The translations under genes were made by a program, and so were the position numbers. The notes beneath the pieces were generated by a model. The model was not told the origin of the DNA and made no database searches. It saw nothing but the letters and a program-made list of their open reading frames with translations. 64,000 nucleotides of DNA, taken from contig NZ_NBXA01000026.1 in assembly GCF_003399625.1 (NCBI RefSeq), forward strand, positions 1-64,000, in the 5' to 3' direction. This stretch comes from Subtercola boreus (GTDB lineage Bacteria > Actinomycetota > Actinomycetes > Actinomycetales > Microbacteriaceae). Positions 26,941-38,311 of the stretch are shown here, piece by piece; the stretch's first letter is position 1; each line of letters starts with the position of its first letter.

Positions 26941-27332
26941 GCGCGGGCATCCGGCTGACCGCCGAGGGGTCGACGTTCGTCGTCGACCGGCACCTGGCCA
27001 TCCTCACGACGCTCGGCCCGACCGGTCGGCTGCACAGCGTTCCGGTGGGCTTCACGCTCGAAGACGGGATCGCCCGCATCATCACCTCGGATGGCACGCA
27101 GAAGGTGCGGAACGCCGAGCGGGGAGGCCAGGCCTCTGTGGCGCAGGTCGACGGAGGGCGCTGGCTGAGCCTCCAGGGGCCGTCGACCGTGGTGCGGGAT
27201 GAGGCTGCGGTACAGCACGCTGTCGAACTCTATGCCGGGCGATACCGGCAGCCCGGGGTGAACCCGCGGCGCGTGGTGATCGAGATCGCTGTCGAGCGAG
27301 CGCTCGGTTCGAGCGGGATCGTCGAGAAGTAG
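26937..27332 (+). CDS. PPOX-class flavin/F420-binding split-barrel protein
   Basis: This 131-residue protein starts from a GTG overlapping the methyltransferase stop. The sequence LTAEGSTFVVDRHLAILTTLGPTGRLHSVPVGFTLEDGIARIITSDGTQKVRN and VAQVDGGRWLSLQGPSTVV is the pyridoxamine-phosphate-oxidase-like split beta barrel that binds FMN or F420 in actinobacteria. Length and motifs are complete. The function is likely oxidoreductase, substrate unknown. Confidence 0.87.
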   Translation: MSAGIRLTAEGSTFVVDRHLAILTTLGPTGRLHSVPVGFTLEDGIARIITSDGTQKVRNAERGGQASVAQVDGGRWLSLQGPSTVVRDEAAVQHAVELYAGRYRQPGVNPRRVVIEIAVERALGSSGIVEK

Positions 27333-27342
27333 GCTGGAGGGG

Positions 27343-27415
27343 GGCCGGCGGCGGGACTTGAACCCGCAACCCCCGCTTTACAAGAGCGGTGCGCTACCAA
27401 TTGCGCCACGCCGGC
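27343..27415 (-). tRNA. tRNA-Thr (anticodon UGU)
   Basis: The minus strand gives a full cloverleaf: acceptor GCCGGCG/CGCCGGC, a GCGC-type D-stem, anticodon stem CCGCT/AGCGG with loop CTTGTAA (anticodon TGT), and T-stem GCGGG/CCCGC with loop TTCAAGT. It is 73 nt and no CCA is encoded. It reads ACA (and other ACN) codons. Confidence 0.96.
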
Positions 27416-27486
27416 AGACGGAACACCCCATTCTAGCCATGCCGACGACGCGTCTGCACAGCAGTGGAGGGGTGCTCCGGTGAGGC

Positions 27487-28392
27487 CTACGGAGCAGGCG
27501 TCGGGGTGGGTGTGGCGGTGGCGGCGGTCTGGCCCGACACCTGGAGCACGAAGTTCGCGAACGCGTTGGCGTCGGTCAGCGAGCCCTGGTACTGCTGGCC
27601 GTCGACCAACACGGTCGGGGTGCCCGTCACCTTGGCGAGAGTCGAACCCGGCAGGGGTTCGGTCGTGGCCCGGGTGGTGGAGTCGCTGACCCAGCCCTTG
27701 AACTCTTCATCCTTGATGCAGGTGTTGATCTGGTCGGCCGAGCCGACACCCGCCTGCTTCGCCAGGTCTTGGAGCGTCGGGTCGTCGAGGCCAGGCGTGC
27801 TCTCCTGCGGCTGGTTCGAGAACAGCAGCGCGCTGAAGTCGTAGAAGTTGTTGGGCGAGTAGTTCGCCACGCAGGCGGCTGCGTTTGCCGAGCGGCTGGA
27901 GTACCGTGTGCCCTGCGACGAGCGATCGAGCAGGGCCAGCGGATGCACTTCGTACGTTGCCGCGCCGCTGTCGATCCACTTGCCGATCTGCGCCAGGTTC
28001 GTCGACTCGAACTGGCCGCAGTACGGGCACAGGTAGTCGATGTAGACGCGGATGTCGATGACACCCGCGGCATTTGTGGCGCTCGGCGTGGGCTGCTGCC
28101 CGTCGCCCAGAGCGGGTGTCGTCTCGGCGACATTGCCCTGGCTGATCTTGATGCCGTCGCTGGCCATGTTGAGCGGGCCGGGGCCGGCGGGCTTGGCGGA
28201 GCTCGCGACGATCAGCACGACACAGACGACGATGGCGATGAGGACGACGCCGAGGCCGCTGAAGAGGATCGCGCGGTTGCGGATGTCTTTGCGACGCTGC
28301 TGCTCGCGCAGCTGCTTCGCCTTCTCCCTGGCCGCCTCGCGTCGCTGGTTCTTGTTCTGGCGGCTGTTGTCGTCGGGTCGGCCGATGGTCAT
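27487..28392 (-). CDS. Membrane-anchored DsbA-like thioredoxin-fold protein
   Basis: This 301-residue protein has a highly charged cytoplasmic N-terminus (about 1-38, many Arg/Lys/Gln), one anchor helix (AILFSGLGVVLIAIVVCVVLIVA) and an extracytoplasmic DsbA/thioredoxin_4 domain. The active site is CPYC (IDYLCPYCGQFE), and the cis-Pro loop is near VTGTPTVLVDG. A Thr/Pro-rich tail ends the protein. The family makes or isomerises disulfides in secreted proteins. The disulfide-bearing wall peptidases in this window are plausible clients, but that is inference. Confidence 0.92.
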   Translation of the reverse strand: MTIGRPDDNSRQNKNQRREAAREKAKQLREQQRRKDIRNRAILFSGLGVVLIAIVVCVVLIVASSAKPAGPGPLNMASDGIKISQGNVAETTPALGDGQQPTPSATNAAGVIDIRVYIDYLCPYCGQFESTNLAQIGKWIDSGAATYEVHPLALLDRSSQGTRYSSRSANAAACVANYSPNNFYDFSALLFSNQPQESTPGLDDPTLQDLAKQAGVGSADQINTCIKDEEFKGWVSDSTTRATTEPLPGSTLAKVTGTPTVLVDGQQYQGSLTDANAFANFVLQVSGQTAATATPTPTPAP

Positions 28393-28609
28393 ACGTGGTG
28401 CTCCCGTGTTCGGGTCGTGGTTCTTCGAAGTGAGGTGCCACAGGCCGGGGGGTCACCGGCAGGCATCCATAGATATTAGTGAACGAGCCTGTGAATGCGG
28501 TAAACGGCGGGCGTGTCATACTGGGAGACGGGTCACCGATGAAGTTGTCCCGCATCCATCACAACGGATCGTCCGGCACGTACCTGCCGGTGAAGGAAGA
28601 GAAGAAATC

Positions 28610-29713
<1,104 letters not shown>

Positions 29714-29741
29714 CACTGCACCACCCAACGAGACACACCGT

Positions 29742-29777
29742 ACTCGGGCCTGCTGCGTCACACCGGCAGGCCCGAGT
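29742..29777 (+). terminator. Hairpin terminator after the ABC ATPase gene
   Basis: An 11-bp stem (ACTCGGGCCTG with its complement), a 14-nt loop, then CGTTTAA. The T-tract is short, so strength is probably moderate. Confidence 0.6.
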
Positions 29778-29810
29778 CGTTTAACCGGCGCACTTCGACA
29801 AGGAGCATCC

Positions 29811-31160
29811 ATGAGCGGCTCACTGAACATCACCTCGGCGACGGCCGATCCCGCCCTGCTCGACCTGCCCTGGCAGCTGCCGCTCGACGAGTGGCCGGCC
29901 GCGAACATCGCGCTGTTGCCGAAGGGCATCTCCCGGCACCTGGTGCGGTTCGCGCACCTCAGCGGCCACGTGATCGCCATCAAGGAGACCACCGACGAGA
30001 TGGCCAAGCGGGAGTACGCCATGCTCCGTACCCTGCAGAACCTCGAGATCCCCTGCGTCGATCCCCTCGCGGTGATCACCAACCGCACCGATGTGAACGG
30101 CCTCGAGCTGAACTCCGTGCTGGTCACCCGGCACCTGAAGTTCTCGCTCCCCTACCGAGCGCTCTTCTCGCAGACGCTCCGGCCCGACACCGCGACGCGG
30201 CTGGTGGATGCCCTGGCGGTACTTCTGGTGCGCCTGCACATCATCGGGTTCTTCTGGGGCGACGTCTCGCTCTCGAACACCCTCTTCCGCCGGGACGCCG
30301 GATCCTTCGCCGCCTACCTGGTGGACGCGGAGACCGGGCAGCTCTACTCCACGGGCCTGTCGAACGGACAGCGCGAGAACGACCTCGAGATCGCCCGGGT
30401 CAACATCGCCGGCGAACTGATGGATCTCGAGGCCGGCGGCCGGGTCGCCGACGAGCTCGACCCCATCCGTATCAGTGACGGGATCGTCGCGGCCTACCGT
30501 TCCCTTTGGAAGGAGCTGACCGGCAGCGAATCGTTCTCCTCCTCCGAACGCTGGCGCATCAACGAGCGGGTCGACCGCCTGAACGACCTCGGTTTCGACA
30601 TCGAGGAACTCGCGATCAAGACCAACGACGACGGTGACACTGTGCGCATCCAGCCGAAGGTGGTGGATGCCGGACACCATCAGCGCCGTCTCCTCCGCCT
30701 CACCGGGCTCGACGCCGGCGAGAACCAGGCCCGGCGCCTGCTGAACGACCTCGACTCATACACCCTCAAGTTCGGCCGCCGCGACTACGACGAGGAGATG
30801 CTTGCCCACGAGTGGCTCGCGAAGGTGTTCGAGCCGGTGGTGCGGGCGATCCCCCGGGATCTGAAGGGCAAGCTGGAGCCGGCCGAGGTGTTCCACCAGC
30901 TGCTCGAGCACCGCTGGTTCATGAGCCAGCAGGAGAGCCGTGACGTGCCGCTCGCCGAGGCGCTGAACTCGTACATCAACGACATCCTGCGCCACCGCCG
31001 CGACGAGGCGACCGTGGTCGGCCCGCCGACCGGCATGATCACGCTCCCGATCTCGGTGCAGGGCGGCGCGGTGCCCGACGTCGAGGCCGCAGGCGTCGGT
31101 GTTCCAGAGGATGCCGCCTCCGAGCCCGAGCCCGAGGCCGACTGGCGCCTCACGGTCTGA
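29811..31160 (+). CDS. DUF4032 protein, kinase-like fold
   Basis: This 449-residue protein is DUF4032 plus a C-terminal extension. The N-terminal half has kinase-like features: IAIKETTDEMAKREYAML (ATP-binding Lys), HIIGFFWGDVSLSNTLFRR (catalytic-loop type HxxG..WGDVSLSN) and YLVDAETGQL (DFG-like DAE). This fits the lipopolysaccharide-kinase-like group. The second half is helical, and the tail is acidic and low-complexity. AAGGAGCATCC precedes the ATG. The target is unknown. Confidence 0.85.
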   Translation: MSGSLNITSATADPALLDLPWQLPLDEWPAANIALLPKGISRHLVRFAHLSGHVIAIKETTDEMAKREYAMLRTLQNLEIPCVDPLAVITNRTDVNGLELNSVLVTRHLKFSLPYRALFSQTLRPDTATRLVDALAVLLVRLHIIGFFWGDVSLSNTLFRRDAGSFAAYLVDAETGQLYSTGLSNGQRENDLEIARVNIAGELMDLEAGGRVADELDPIRISDGIVAAYRSLWKELTGSESFSSSERWRINERVDRLNDLGFDIEELAIKTNDDGDTVRIQPKVVDAGHHQRRLLRLTGLDAGENQARRLLNDLDSYTLKFGRRDYDEEMLAHEWLAKVFEPVVRAIPRDLKGKLEPAEVFHQLLEHRWFMSQQESRDVPLAEALNSYINDILRHRRDEATVVGPPTGMITLPISVQGGAVPDVEAAGVGVPEDAASEPEPEADWRLTV

Positions 31161-31175
31161 CCCGCGCCGTCGAAC

Positions 31176-31235
31176 GCCGAAGGGACGCAGACTGCCGGAA
31201 AGCCGAGGCTTTGAGGCAGTCTGCGTCCCTTCGGC
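31176..31235. repeat. Perfect 21-bp inverted repeat between convergent genes
   Basis: Arms 31176-31196 and 31215-31235 are perfectly complementary, and the 18-nt loop itself contains the stem AAAGCC/GGCTTT. The whole 60 bp can therefore form one long hairpin on either strand. It lies between the DUF4032 and rlmB stop codons, so it may terminate both. There is no T-run. It shares GCCGAA-GGACGC and GGAAAG blocks with the repeat at 17186-17247. Confidence 0.75.
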
Positions 31236-31238
31236 CGA

Positions 31239-32345
31239 CTACTTCTGCGCTCTGGTGCGGGAGATCTCGTAGAGCGTCACGGAGGCGGCGATACCGGCGT
31301 TCAGCGACTCGGTCGCCGCACTGATCGGGATCGACACGATGGCATCGCACGTCTCGGTGACGAGCCGCGAGAGACCCTTGCCCTCACTGCCCACCACGAT
31401 CACGATGGGGCCGTGCGCGAGTTCGAGGTCGGGGAGCGCCATGTCTCCCCCGCCGTCGAGCCCGATCACGAACGCGCCCTTCGCCTTCAACGACTTCAGC
31501 GACTGCGTCAGGTTCGGGGCCATGGCGACGGGTGTGCGGGCGGCAGCGCCGGCCGACGTCTTCCACGCCGACGCGGTGAGGCTCACCGAGCGACGGGCTG
31601 GAACGATGACACCCTGGCCGCCGAAGGCAGCGGTCGAGCGGATGATCGCCCCGAGGTTGCGCGGATCCGTGATGCCGTCGAGCGCCACCAGCAGCGGTAC
31701 CTCCTTGCGGGCGACGATCTGGTCGTACAGGTCGTCGGGGTGGGCATATTCGTACGGCGGCACCTTGAGCGCGACGCCCTGGTGCACCGAGTCGAACCCG
31801 GCGAGGCGGTCGAGCTCCGGCCGCATCACTTCGAGGATCGGGATCTGGCGGGAGGTCGCGAGCTGCAGCAGCTCCTTCACGCGCTCGTCGTACTCGATGC
31901 GCGTGGCGATGTAGAGCGCGGTGGCGGGGATCTTCGCGCGGAGAGCCTCGACCACGGAGTTGCGGCCGGTCACCACCTCGCTCTCCTCACCGCGGCTGAG
32001 CGGGCGACGCTGGGGACGCGCCGGCTCCTGCGGGCCGCCACGGCTCGCGCCGGAGACGGCGCCCCGGGCAGACCCGTTGCGGGCGGCAGGGCCACCCCGA
32101 CCCGCGATCTTCGGCTCGTTCGTGCGCCTCTCGGGCGCGGGCTTGGCCTTGCCGCCGGCAGCGGCATAGCGCTCCTTGGCGGCCTTCGCCTTTCCCGCGG
32201 GATGGTACGGGCGATCCTCTGCCTTGGGCGTGGGCTTCTTCCCCTCGAGGGCCTGGCGGCCCTGGCCGCCCGATCCGACGGCCGGCCCTCTGCTGGTGCG
32301 CCGGACGGCGCCGGGGCGGCCGGGCTTCTTGCCTGAACTAGCCAT
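31239..32345 (-). CDS. rlmB: 23S rRNA 2'-O-methyltransferase RlmB (SpoU/TrmH family)
   Basis: This 368-residue protein has a long basic, Gly/Pro/Arg-rich N-terminal tail (about 1-115) typical of actinobacterial RlmB. A substrate-binding domain follows ([23 protein letters not shown]), then the SPOUT domain: [63 protein letters not shown] and [24 protein letters not shown] (the trefoil knot binding SAM). It methylates G2251 of 23S rRNA. Its start at 32345 overlaps the end of cysS by 8 bp. Confidence 0.93.
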   Translation of the reverse strand: MASSGKKPGRPGAVRRTSRGPAVGSGGQGRQALEGKKPTPKAEDRPYHPAGKAKAAKERYAAAGGKAKPAPERRTNEPKIAGRGGPAARNGSARGAVSGASRGGPQEPARPQRRPLSRGEESEVVTGRNSVVEALRAKIPATALYIATRIEYDERVKELLQLATSRQIPILEVMRPELDRLAGFDSVHQGVALKVPPYEYAHPDDLYDQIVARKEVPLLVALDGITDPRNLGAIIRSTAAFGGQGVIVPARRSVSLTASAWKTSAGAAARTPVAMAPNLTQSLKSLKAKGAFVIGLDGGGDMALPDLELAHGPIVIVVGSEGKGLSRLVTETCDAIVSIPISAATESLNAGIAASVTLYEISRTRAQK

Positions 32346-33756
32346 CAAAACTCCAATGTGCACCCGTTGAGGTGTCTTCTATCGTGATACCGGCCTGCCC
32401 CAGCTCGTCGCGGATGCGATCGGCGGTGGCGAAGTCGCGGGCCTTGCGTGCGGTCTGTCGGTCGTCGAGCAGCCGCTCGACGAGAGCTTTGAGTGCGGTG
32501 CCGGTGGAACTCGTCTCGGCGCTCGCCCAAGCGGGGTCGTGCGGGTTGATACCGAGGATGCTCGTCATGGCGAGCACGAGCCCGAGCAGCCTCGCCGCCT
32601 CACTGAAGTCTTCGGCGTCGAGAGCGGTGTTGCCGTCGCGCACAGCCTCGTGCAGCACGCCGAGCGCCTGGGGCACGCCGAGGTCGTCATCCATCGCCGA
32701 GCGGAACTCAGGCGGAACGACCTCGACGGTCGACGACGCGAAGCGGGTGCCCTCGAGTCGCCGCACGGCACGGTCGAGAAAGCCCTCGATGCGGCCGAGA
32801 GCGGCCTCCGCCTCGGCGAGCGAGCCGTCCTGGTATTCGAGGTTCGAGCGGTAGTGCGCCGAGCCCAGGTAGTAGCGCACGACCAGCGGGCGCGCCGCGG
32901 CGAGCAGGTCGGCGGCGTACACCGAGTTGCCGAGCGACTTCGACATCTTCTGGCCGTTCACCGAGACCAGCCCGTTGTGCAGCCAGTAGTTCGCGAACGC
33001 GTCACCCGCGGCCCGCGACTGGGCGAGCTCGTTCTCGTGGTGCGGGAAGCGCAGGTCGAGACCGCCGCCGTGGATGTCGAACTGCGTGCCGAGGTAGCGC
33101 GTGCTCATCGCCGAGCACTCGATGTGCCAGCCGGGCCGGCCGGCACCCCAGGGGCTCTGCCACGTCGCCGTGGCGGGCTCGCCTTCTTTGTGACCCTTCC
33201 AGAGGGCGAAGTCGCGTACGTCGTGCTTGCCCCGCGGATCCGAGTCCTCGGCCGAGGCCATGTCGGCGAGCTTCTGGTGCGTCAGCTCGCCGTACGACGG
33301 CCACGACACCGTGTCGAAGTAGACGTCGCCCGAGCCGTCTTCTGCGGCATAGGCGTGCCCGGCATCCACGAGCCTCCGGATGATCTCCTGCATCTCGGGG
33401 ATGCTGGCGGTCGCGCGGGGTTCGTAGGTGGGTGGCAGGATGCCGATCGTGTTGTAGGCCGCCGTGAACTCCAGCTCGGTGCGGTAGGCGAGGGCCCACC
33501 ACGGTTCACCCGACTCTGCGGCGTTGACCAGCACCTTGTCGTCGATGTCCGTGACGTTCCTGACAAGGGTGACGTCGAGCCCGGAGTGGTTGAGCCAGCG
33601 ACGCAACTGGTCGTAAGCGAGAGCCGAACGCAGGTGACCGATGTGCGGCGAGGACTGCACCGTCGGCCCGCAGACATAGACGCCGGCGCGCCCCGGCACC
33701 AGGGGCTCGAAGTCCCTGAGGGTGCGTGCTTGGGAGTCGTAGAGGCGAAGAGTCAC
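32338..33756 (-). CDS. cysS: Cysteinyl-tRNA synthetase
   Basis: This 472-residue class I synthetase has [18 protein letters not shown] (HIGH motif), the zinc-binding Cys/His set (CGPT, ECSAM, HHENE), [18 protein letters not shown], and KMSKS ([11 protein letters not shown]). The C-terminal DALR/anticodon region follows. It is of normal length. The order cysS-rlmB downstream of ispDF is a widely conserved actinobacterial operon. Translation starts at [18 protein letters not shown]. Confidence 0.98.
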   Translation of the reverse strand: MTLRLYDSQARTLRDFEPLVPGRAGVYVCGPTVQSSPHIGHLRSALAYDQLRRWLNHSGLDVTLVRNVTDIDDKVLVNAAESGEPWWALAYRTELEFTAAYNTIGILPPTYEPRATASIPEMQEIIRRLVDAGHAYAAEDGSGDVYFDTVSWPSYGELTHQKLADMASAEDSDPRGKHDVRDFALWKGHKEGEPATATWQSPWGAGRPGWHIECSAMSTRYLGTQFDIHGGGLDLRFPHHENELAQSRAAGDAFANYWLHNGLVSVNGQKMSKSLGNSVYAADLLAAARPLVVRYYLGSAHYRSNLEYQDGSLAEAEAALGRIEGFLDRAVRRLEGTRFASSTVEVVPPEFRSAMDDDLGVPQALGVLHEAVRDGNTALDAEDFSEAARLLGLVLAMTSILGINPHDPAWASAETSSTGTALKALVERLLDDRQTARKARDFATADRIRDELGQAGITIEDTSTGAHWSFDG

Positions 33757-33786
33757 TGCGCTAGTTTACGAGGGTCTGCCGCTACG

Positions 33787-34974
33787 TTACGCGGGGTACA
33801 CCAGCGCGGTGGCGATCGCGACCACTCCCTCGCTCCGCCCGGTGAAGCCGAGGCCGTCGGTGGTGGTCGCCGAGATGCTCACCGGAGCACCGAGGATGCC
33901 CGCCAGCACGCCCTCGGCCTCGAGGCGCCGGGCGGCGAAACGCGGGCGGTTGGCGATGAGCTGCACGGCGACGTTCCCCACCCGGAGCCCGGCGACCGTG
34001 AGCATCCGGAGCGTCTCGGTGAGGAACACCTCGCCGCGGGCACCGGAGAAGCGGGGATCGTCGGTTCCGAAGGTGCTCCCGATGTCGCCGAGCCCGCCGG
34101 CTGAGAGCAGGGCGTCGCAGATCGCGTGCGCCACCGCATCTCCGTCGCTGTGGCCCGAGAGTCCCTGCTCTGCCGGCCAGAGCAGGCCGGCGAGCCAGAG
34201 AGGCTGCTCATCGGCTGCCGGTGCGAAGGCGTGCGAATCGACGCCCACCCCGGTGCGCGGAAGCACCAGCCCGGGGGCCGGCTGCAGCTCCTGTTCGGCG
34301 CGCCGCAGATCCCAGGCGGTGGTGATCTTGAACGCGAGCGGGTCGCCGTGGATGATCGTCACCGGGTAACCCGCCTCAGCGACGAGTGCTGCGTCGTCGG
34401 TCGCATCGTGCCCGGCCTGGGCGTAGGCACGTTCGAGCTGGTCACGCGGGAAGCCCTGCGGAGTCTGCACCGCACTCAGTTCTGCTCGGTCGACCGTCTC
34501 GAGTGCGAGGCCGAACGGATCTGTGCGCTTGATTGTGTCGCTCACCGGCAGGCCGGGCACCGCTGCCCGGCCGGATGCCCCGACAGCGTCGATGACGGCC
34601 TCGAACTGGGCCACCGGGGTGAGCGCGCGAGCGGCGTCGTGCACGAGCACGGTCTGCACCGATCCAGCCAGCACGGCGAGACCGCGCGCAACGGACTCCT
34701 GGCGGGTCTGCCCGCCCGCCACCACAGTGAGGTACGCGGATGCCGCGCCGGCGACATGCGTTCCGATCTGTTGCGCTTCGCCCACCCGGTCGGCGGGGGC
34801 GACGATCACGACCTGGGTCTCGGCGCCCAGCGCGAAGATCGGGTCGAGGGAGCGGGAGAGGATCGTTCGTCCGGCCAGCGAGACGAAAGCCTTCGCCTGA
34901 CCGTGGCCGAGACGGGTGCCGCTGCCTGCCGCGACGACGATGACGGCGACAAGGGGCTGTGCGGAGCTGTTCAC
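33787..34974 (-). CDS. ispDF: Bifunctional MEP-pathway enzyme IspD/IspF
   Basis: This fusion of about 395 residues has two domains. The IspD half (about 1-235) has [20 protein letters not shown] (CTP-binding glycine loop), [10 protein letters not shown] and [17 protein letters not shown]. The IspF half (about 240-395) has [31 protein letters not shown] (zinc ligands Asp/His) and [18 protein letters not shown]. IspD makes CDP-methylerythritol and IspF forms the cyclic diphosphate, two nonconsecutive steps of isoprenoid synthesis. The GTG at 34974 is inferred from the domain start. It is preceded by carD. Confidence 0.96.
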   Translation of the reverse strand: MNSSAQPLVAVIVVAAGSGTRLGHGQAKAFVSLAGRTILSRSLDPIFALGAETQVVIVAPADRVGEAQQIGTHVAGAASAYLTVVAGGQTRQESVARGLAVLAGSVQTVLVHDAARALTPVAQFEAVIDAVGASGRAAVPGLPVSDTIKRTDPFGLALETVDRAELSAVQTPQGFPRDQLERAYAQAGHDATDDAALVAEAGYPVTIIHGDPLAFKITTAWDLRRAEQELQPAPGLVLPRTGVGVDSHAFAPAADEQPLWLAGLLWPAEQGLSGHSDGDAVAHAICDALLSAGGLGDIGSTFGTDDPRFSGARGEVFLTETLRMLTVAGLRVGNVAVQLIANRPRFAARRLEAEGVLAGILGAPVSISATTTDGLGFTGRSEGVVAIATALVYPA

Positions 34975-35018
34975 CTTCCCCAGCCTAGGGTCAGGAGCGG
35001 GCGGGCCGGGGGCCGGGC

Positions 35019-35501
35019 TCAGGAAGCCAGCACCTCGTCGAGCATCAGGGAGGCCCGCTCCTCGTCGGTCTTCTCGGCGAGCGCCAGCTCGGAGACGAGG
35101 ATCTGGCGGGCTTTGGCGAGCATGCTCTTCTCCCCCGCCGACAGCCCCTTGTCGTTGTCGCGGCGCCACAGGTCGCGAACCACCTCGCTGACCCTGATGA
35201 CGTCGCCCGAGGCGAGCTTCTCGCCGTTCGCCTTGAACCGGCGCGACCAGTTGGTGGGTTCTTCGGTGAACGGGGTGCGGAGCACCTCGAACACACGGTC
35301 GACACCGTCGTGTCCGATCACGTCGCGAACGCCCACAAGCTCGACGTTCTGGGCCGGCACCTTGATGACCAGGTCGCCCTGGTTGACCTTCAGGGTGAGG
35401 TAGACCCGCTCCTCGCCCTTGATGGTGCGCTTCGTCACCTCCGTGATCGTCGCCGCGCCGTGATGGGGATAGACAACTGTCTCGCCGACCTCGAAGAGCA
35501 T
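35019..35501 (-). CDS. carD: CarD family transcription factor
   Basis: This 160-residue protein, [19 protein letters not shown], has an N-terminal Tudor-like RNA polymerase beta-subunit-interacting domain. The C-terminal helical DNA-binding domain follows ([49 protein letters not shown], with the conserved W that stabilises the open promoter). The length equals mycobacterial CarD. It stabilises RNA polymerase open complexes, notably at rRNA promoters. GGAAAGGACGG precedes the ATG. It leads the carD-ispDF-cysS-rlmB gene string. Confidence 0.97.
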   Translation of the reverse strand: MLFEVGETVVYPHHGAATITEVTKRTIKGEERVYLTLKVNQGDLVIKVPAQNVELVGVRDVIGHDGVDRVFEVLRTPFTEEPTNWSRRFKANGEKLASGDVIRVSEVVRDLWRRDNDKGLSAGEKSMLAKARQILVSELALAEKTDEERASLMLDEVLAS

Positions 35502-35674
35502 GGGAATCCGTCCTTTCCAGACGGACAATTTACCACAGGGGGTGCGTGACGCCCCGGGTCGACGAACCCCCCAAGCGACACGGGCCGGGCTCGCCGGTAC
35601 GCTAAACTCAGCAGGGTTCACCGCCCGATTTCGCTTGTGTGATGACGGCGAACGGGTACTTCTGGAGGGTTTTT

Positions 35675-36256
35675 GTGAGAACACGCTACGCGGCATCCAT
35701 TCTCGTCGCCGCACTCGTCGGCGTCAGCGCGACGGGCTGCGCCTTCATCACCCCCCAGGCGACGACGTCGATCGGCCAGGTCACCGACGGTGTCGACGGC
35801 AGCGTGTCGCCCGATCTCAAGATCCGGAACGCCACGCTGATCAGCGACGACAAGACCTCGGCCAGCCTGATCGTGTCACTGGTGAACACCGGCGACGAAG
35901 ACCACCAAGTCGTCGTGCAGTACGAGGACAGCACGGGCAGGAGCGTCGACGCTGTCGCGCTGGTCGGTGCCCGCAGCACGCTCACCGTCGGCGGAAGCAC
36001 CGACCAGAGGCTCGTGTTCGAGAACGTCGACCTCACGGTCGGCCAGCTCTTCCCCATCTTCTTCCAGTACGGCAGCCAGACCGGCACGAAGCTGCTCGTT
36101 CCCGTGCTCTCGAGCGACTGGGAGCAGTTCGACGGGCTCGAGCCGACCGCAACGCCGACACCCACGCCGACCGCCACCGCGGTTCCGCTGCCGGCGCCCA
36201 CGTCGACCTCCACGCCCGCGCCTGAGGCGACCGTCACCCCGACGCCCGCGCCGTAG
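35675..36256 (+). CDS. Putative lipoprotein with Thr/Pro-rich tail
   Basis: This 193-residue secreted protein starts from a GTG with GGAGGG 5 nt upstream. The signal peptide [21 protein letters not shown] ends in a lipobox-like VSATGC, so the mature protein should be lipid-anchored. The middle (about 30-150) is beta-rich ([36 protein letters not shown]), reminiscent of small extracellular Ig-like or DUF4352-like folds. The tail is [17 protein letters not shown] repeats. The function is unknown. It is convergent with regX3. Confidence 0.82.
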   Translation: MRTRYAASILVAALVGVSATGCAFITPQATTSIGQVTDGVDGSVSPDLKIRNATLISDDKTSASLIVSLVNTGDEDHQVVVQYEDSTGRSVDAVALVGARSTLTVGGSTDQRLVFENVDLTVGQLFPIFFQYGSQTGTKLLVPVLSSDWEQFDGLEPTATPTPTPTATAVPLPAPTSTSTPAPEATVTPTPAP

Positions 36257-36267
36257 GGCGCCGCCAG

Positions 36268-36948
36268 CTACGCCTCGAAGCGGTAGCCGAGCCCCCGAAC
36301 GGTCACCAGCAGCACAGGCTCCGACGGGGCCGTCTCGATCTTCGAGCGGATGCGCTTGATGTGCACGTCGAGCGTCTTGGTGTCCCCGAAGTAGTCCGAT
36401 CCCCAGACGCGGTCGATCAACTGGCCGCGGGTCAGCACGCGGCCGGCGTTCCGCAGCAGCATCTCGAGGAGCTCGAACTCCTTGAGCGGCATGGGCGTGT
36501 CACGGCCGTTCACAGCGACAGTGTGCCGTTCGACATCCATCCGCACCGGTCCGGCCTCCAGCACCGGCTCACCCAGCTCGTCCGACTCGCTGCGGCGACG
36601 CATGACGGCACGGATGCGCGCCAGAAGCTCCCTCGACGAGTACGGCTTCGTGACGTAGTCGTCGGCCCCGAGCTCGAGCCCCACCACGATGTCGATCTCG
36701 CTGTCTTTGGCGGTGAGCATGATGATCGGCACCTGCGACTTCGTGCGGATCTCGCGGCACACCTCGGTGCCCGGGATGCCGGGGATCATCAGGTCGAGCA
36801 GCACCAGCTCGACACCGCCCCTGTTGAACTCGGCGATGGCGTTCGGGCCGTCGGCCGCAACCGTGACGGCATAGCCCTCGCGCTGCAGCAGGTAGGCGAG
36901 AGGTTCGCTGAGCGCGATCTCGTCTTCGACCAAGAGGATCTGGATCAC
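36268..36948 (-). CDS. regX3: Phosphate-responsive response regulator RegX3
   Basis: This 226-residue OmpR/PhoB regulator has a receiver with LLVEDEIALSEPLAYLLQREGY, phospho-acceptor Asp in LVLLDLMIPGIPGTEVCR, Thr in IIMLTAKDSEID, and Lys in VTKPYSSREL. The winged helix has MPLKEFELLEMLLRNAGRVLTRGQLIDRVWGSDYFGDTKTLDVHIKRIRSKIE. The sequence pattern and the gene order senX3-regX3 opposite phoU identify it. It should activate pst and other genes through GTTCACC-type repeats. Two such sites lie in this window upstream of ppk and pstS. The start overlaps the senX3 stop by 4 bp. Confidence 0.94.
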   Translation of the reverse strand: MIQILLVEDEIALSEPLAYLLQREGYAVTVAADGPNAIAEFNRGGVELVLLDLMIPGIPGTEVCREIRTKSQVPIIMLTAKDSEIDIVVGLELGADDYVTKPYSSRELLARIRAVMRRRSESDELGEPVLEAGPVRMDVERHTVAVNGRDTPMPLKEFELLEMLLRNAGRVLTRGQLIDRVWGSDYFGDTKTLDVHIKRIRSKIETAPSEPVLLVTVRGLGYRFEA

Positions 36949-38099
36949 TGTGGTTCTCCTAACGAGGCTGTCGCGGAATGTGACGCCGCAGGCAGCCGGA
37001 TGGTGAATGTCGACCCGAGACCGGGCTGGGACCAGACGCGGGTGTCGCCGCCGTGGTTCTCGATGACGTGTTTGACGATGCTGAGGCCGAGGCCGGTGCC
37101 GCCGGTGTTGCGGGAGCGGGCCTGGTCGACGCGGAAGAACCGTTCGAACACGCGGCCGAGATCCTCTTCGGGGATGCCGATCCCCTGGTCGGTGACCGCG
37201 ATCTCGACGACGCCCTCGTTCAGGCGCACCCCCACGCCGACCCGCGTACCCGACTGGGAGTACTGCACGGCGTTCGCGATCAGGTTGTGGAGGGCGAGCA
37301 CGAGCAGCCCCTCGTCCCCGTAGACCTGGGTGCCGTGCTCGCCGCCGCTCACGATCGTAACGTTGTGCGTGTCGAGTTGCACGTGGTTCTGGTCGATGGC
37401 ACTCGCGACGATCGAGTCGACGTCGAGCAGGGTCGCATCGGTGAGCACGTCAGCCGCCTGCAGGCGCGAGAGTTCGATGATCTCGCGGGTGATGCGGCCG
37501 AGGCGGTGCGCCTCCGTCTCCATCCGCTTCGCGAACCGGCGCACCTGCTCCGGGTCGTCCGCCGCGGGTTCGAGCGCCTCCGCGAGCAGCGAGATCGCGC
37601 CGATCGGCGTCTTCAGTTCGTGGCTGATATTGGCGATGAAGTCTCGCCGCACCTCTTCGAGGCGATGGGCCTCGGTGCGGTCATCCGCCAGCAGCAAGAG
37701 ATAGCGGCTGCCGAGGCGCGCGACCCGCACGAGGAGGTGGATGGTCGCGTCGCCGAACGGGCCCCGGGCAAGGCTCAGGTCACGGGACGCCGGAACACCG
37801 GTGCGCCTGACGGAGTCGACCATACTGATGAGCTCCGGATGCACGAGGGTCTGGTTCCACACGAGGCCGAACGCCAGCGCGGCCGGCGACACCTTCACCA
37901 CGTTGTTCGAGGCATCGAGCACCACGCCGGCCGACTCGATCGCGTCGATGACCTGGTCGACCCCATCCGGAACGGACGGATCGACGATGGTGGCGGCATG
38001 GTCGCCTCGCCTCGCAGCAGCGAAGAGAACGAAGACGAAACCCGAGCCGACGGTGAGGCCGAGTGCCACAGAGAGCAGCACCAACAAGCCTGAATCCAT
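36945..38099 (-). CDS. senX3: Phosphate-sensing histidine kinase SenX3
   Basis: This 384-residue kinase has an N-terminal transmembrane helix (LLVLLSVALGLTVGSGFVFVLFAA), a PAS-like cytoplasmic sensor (about 50-150), HisKA with DFIANISHELKTPIGAISLLAEAL, and HATPase_c with NLIANAVQYSQSG, DQGIGIPEEDLGRVFERFFRVD and GGTGLGLSIVKHV. It has a single membrane segment, without a large extracellular loop, as in mycobacterial SenX3, which senses phosphate through PstSCAB/PhoU. The ATG at 38099 is chosen because it places the hydrophobic helix at the N-terminus. Confidence 0.94.
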   Translation of the reverse strand: MDSGLLVLLSVALGLTVGSGFVFVLFAAARRGDHAATIVDPSVPDGVDQVIDAIESAGVVLDASNNVVKVSPAALAFGLVWNQTLVHPELISMVDSVRRTGVPASRDLSLARGPFGDATIHLLVRVARLGSRYLLLLADDRTEAHRLEEVRRDFIANISHELKTPIGAISLLAEALEPAADDPEQVRRFAKRMETEAHRLGRITREIIELSRLQAADVLTDATLLDVDSIVASAIDQNHVQLDTHNVTIVSGGEHGTQVYGDEGLLVLALHNLIANAVQYSQSGTRVGVGVRLNEGVVEIAVTDQGIGIPEEDLGRVFERFFRVDQARSRNTGGTGLGLSIVKHVIENHGGDTRVWSQPGLGSTFTIRLPAASHSATASLGEPQ

Positions 38100-38311
38100 A
38101 ACGACTACACTAATGACTCCGGTGGCAGGCGTTCGTTCCGAAGTCTCGCCAAGGGCAGCAGGTCGCACGAAGTTCAACGGATGGGCACCATCCGTTAACC
38201 TCGGGTCGGCAGAATGGCGTCGTCGGTTCTGGCCACTCTTGGTGGTCAGCCGTCACTGTTCGGTGCGACCGCGCCAGATCACAGCGAAGCACCGCAGAAA
38301 GGTTCGAACAC

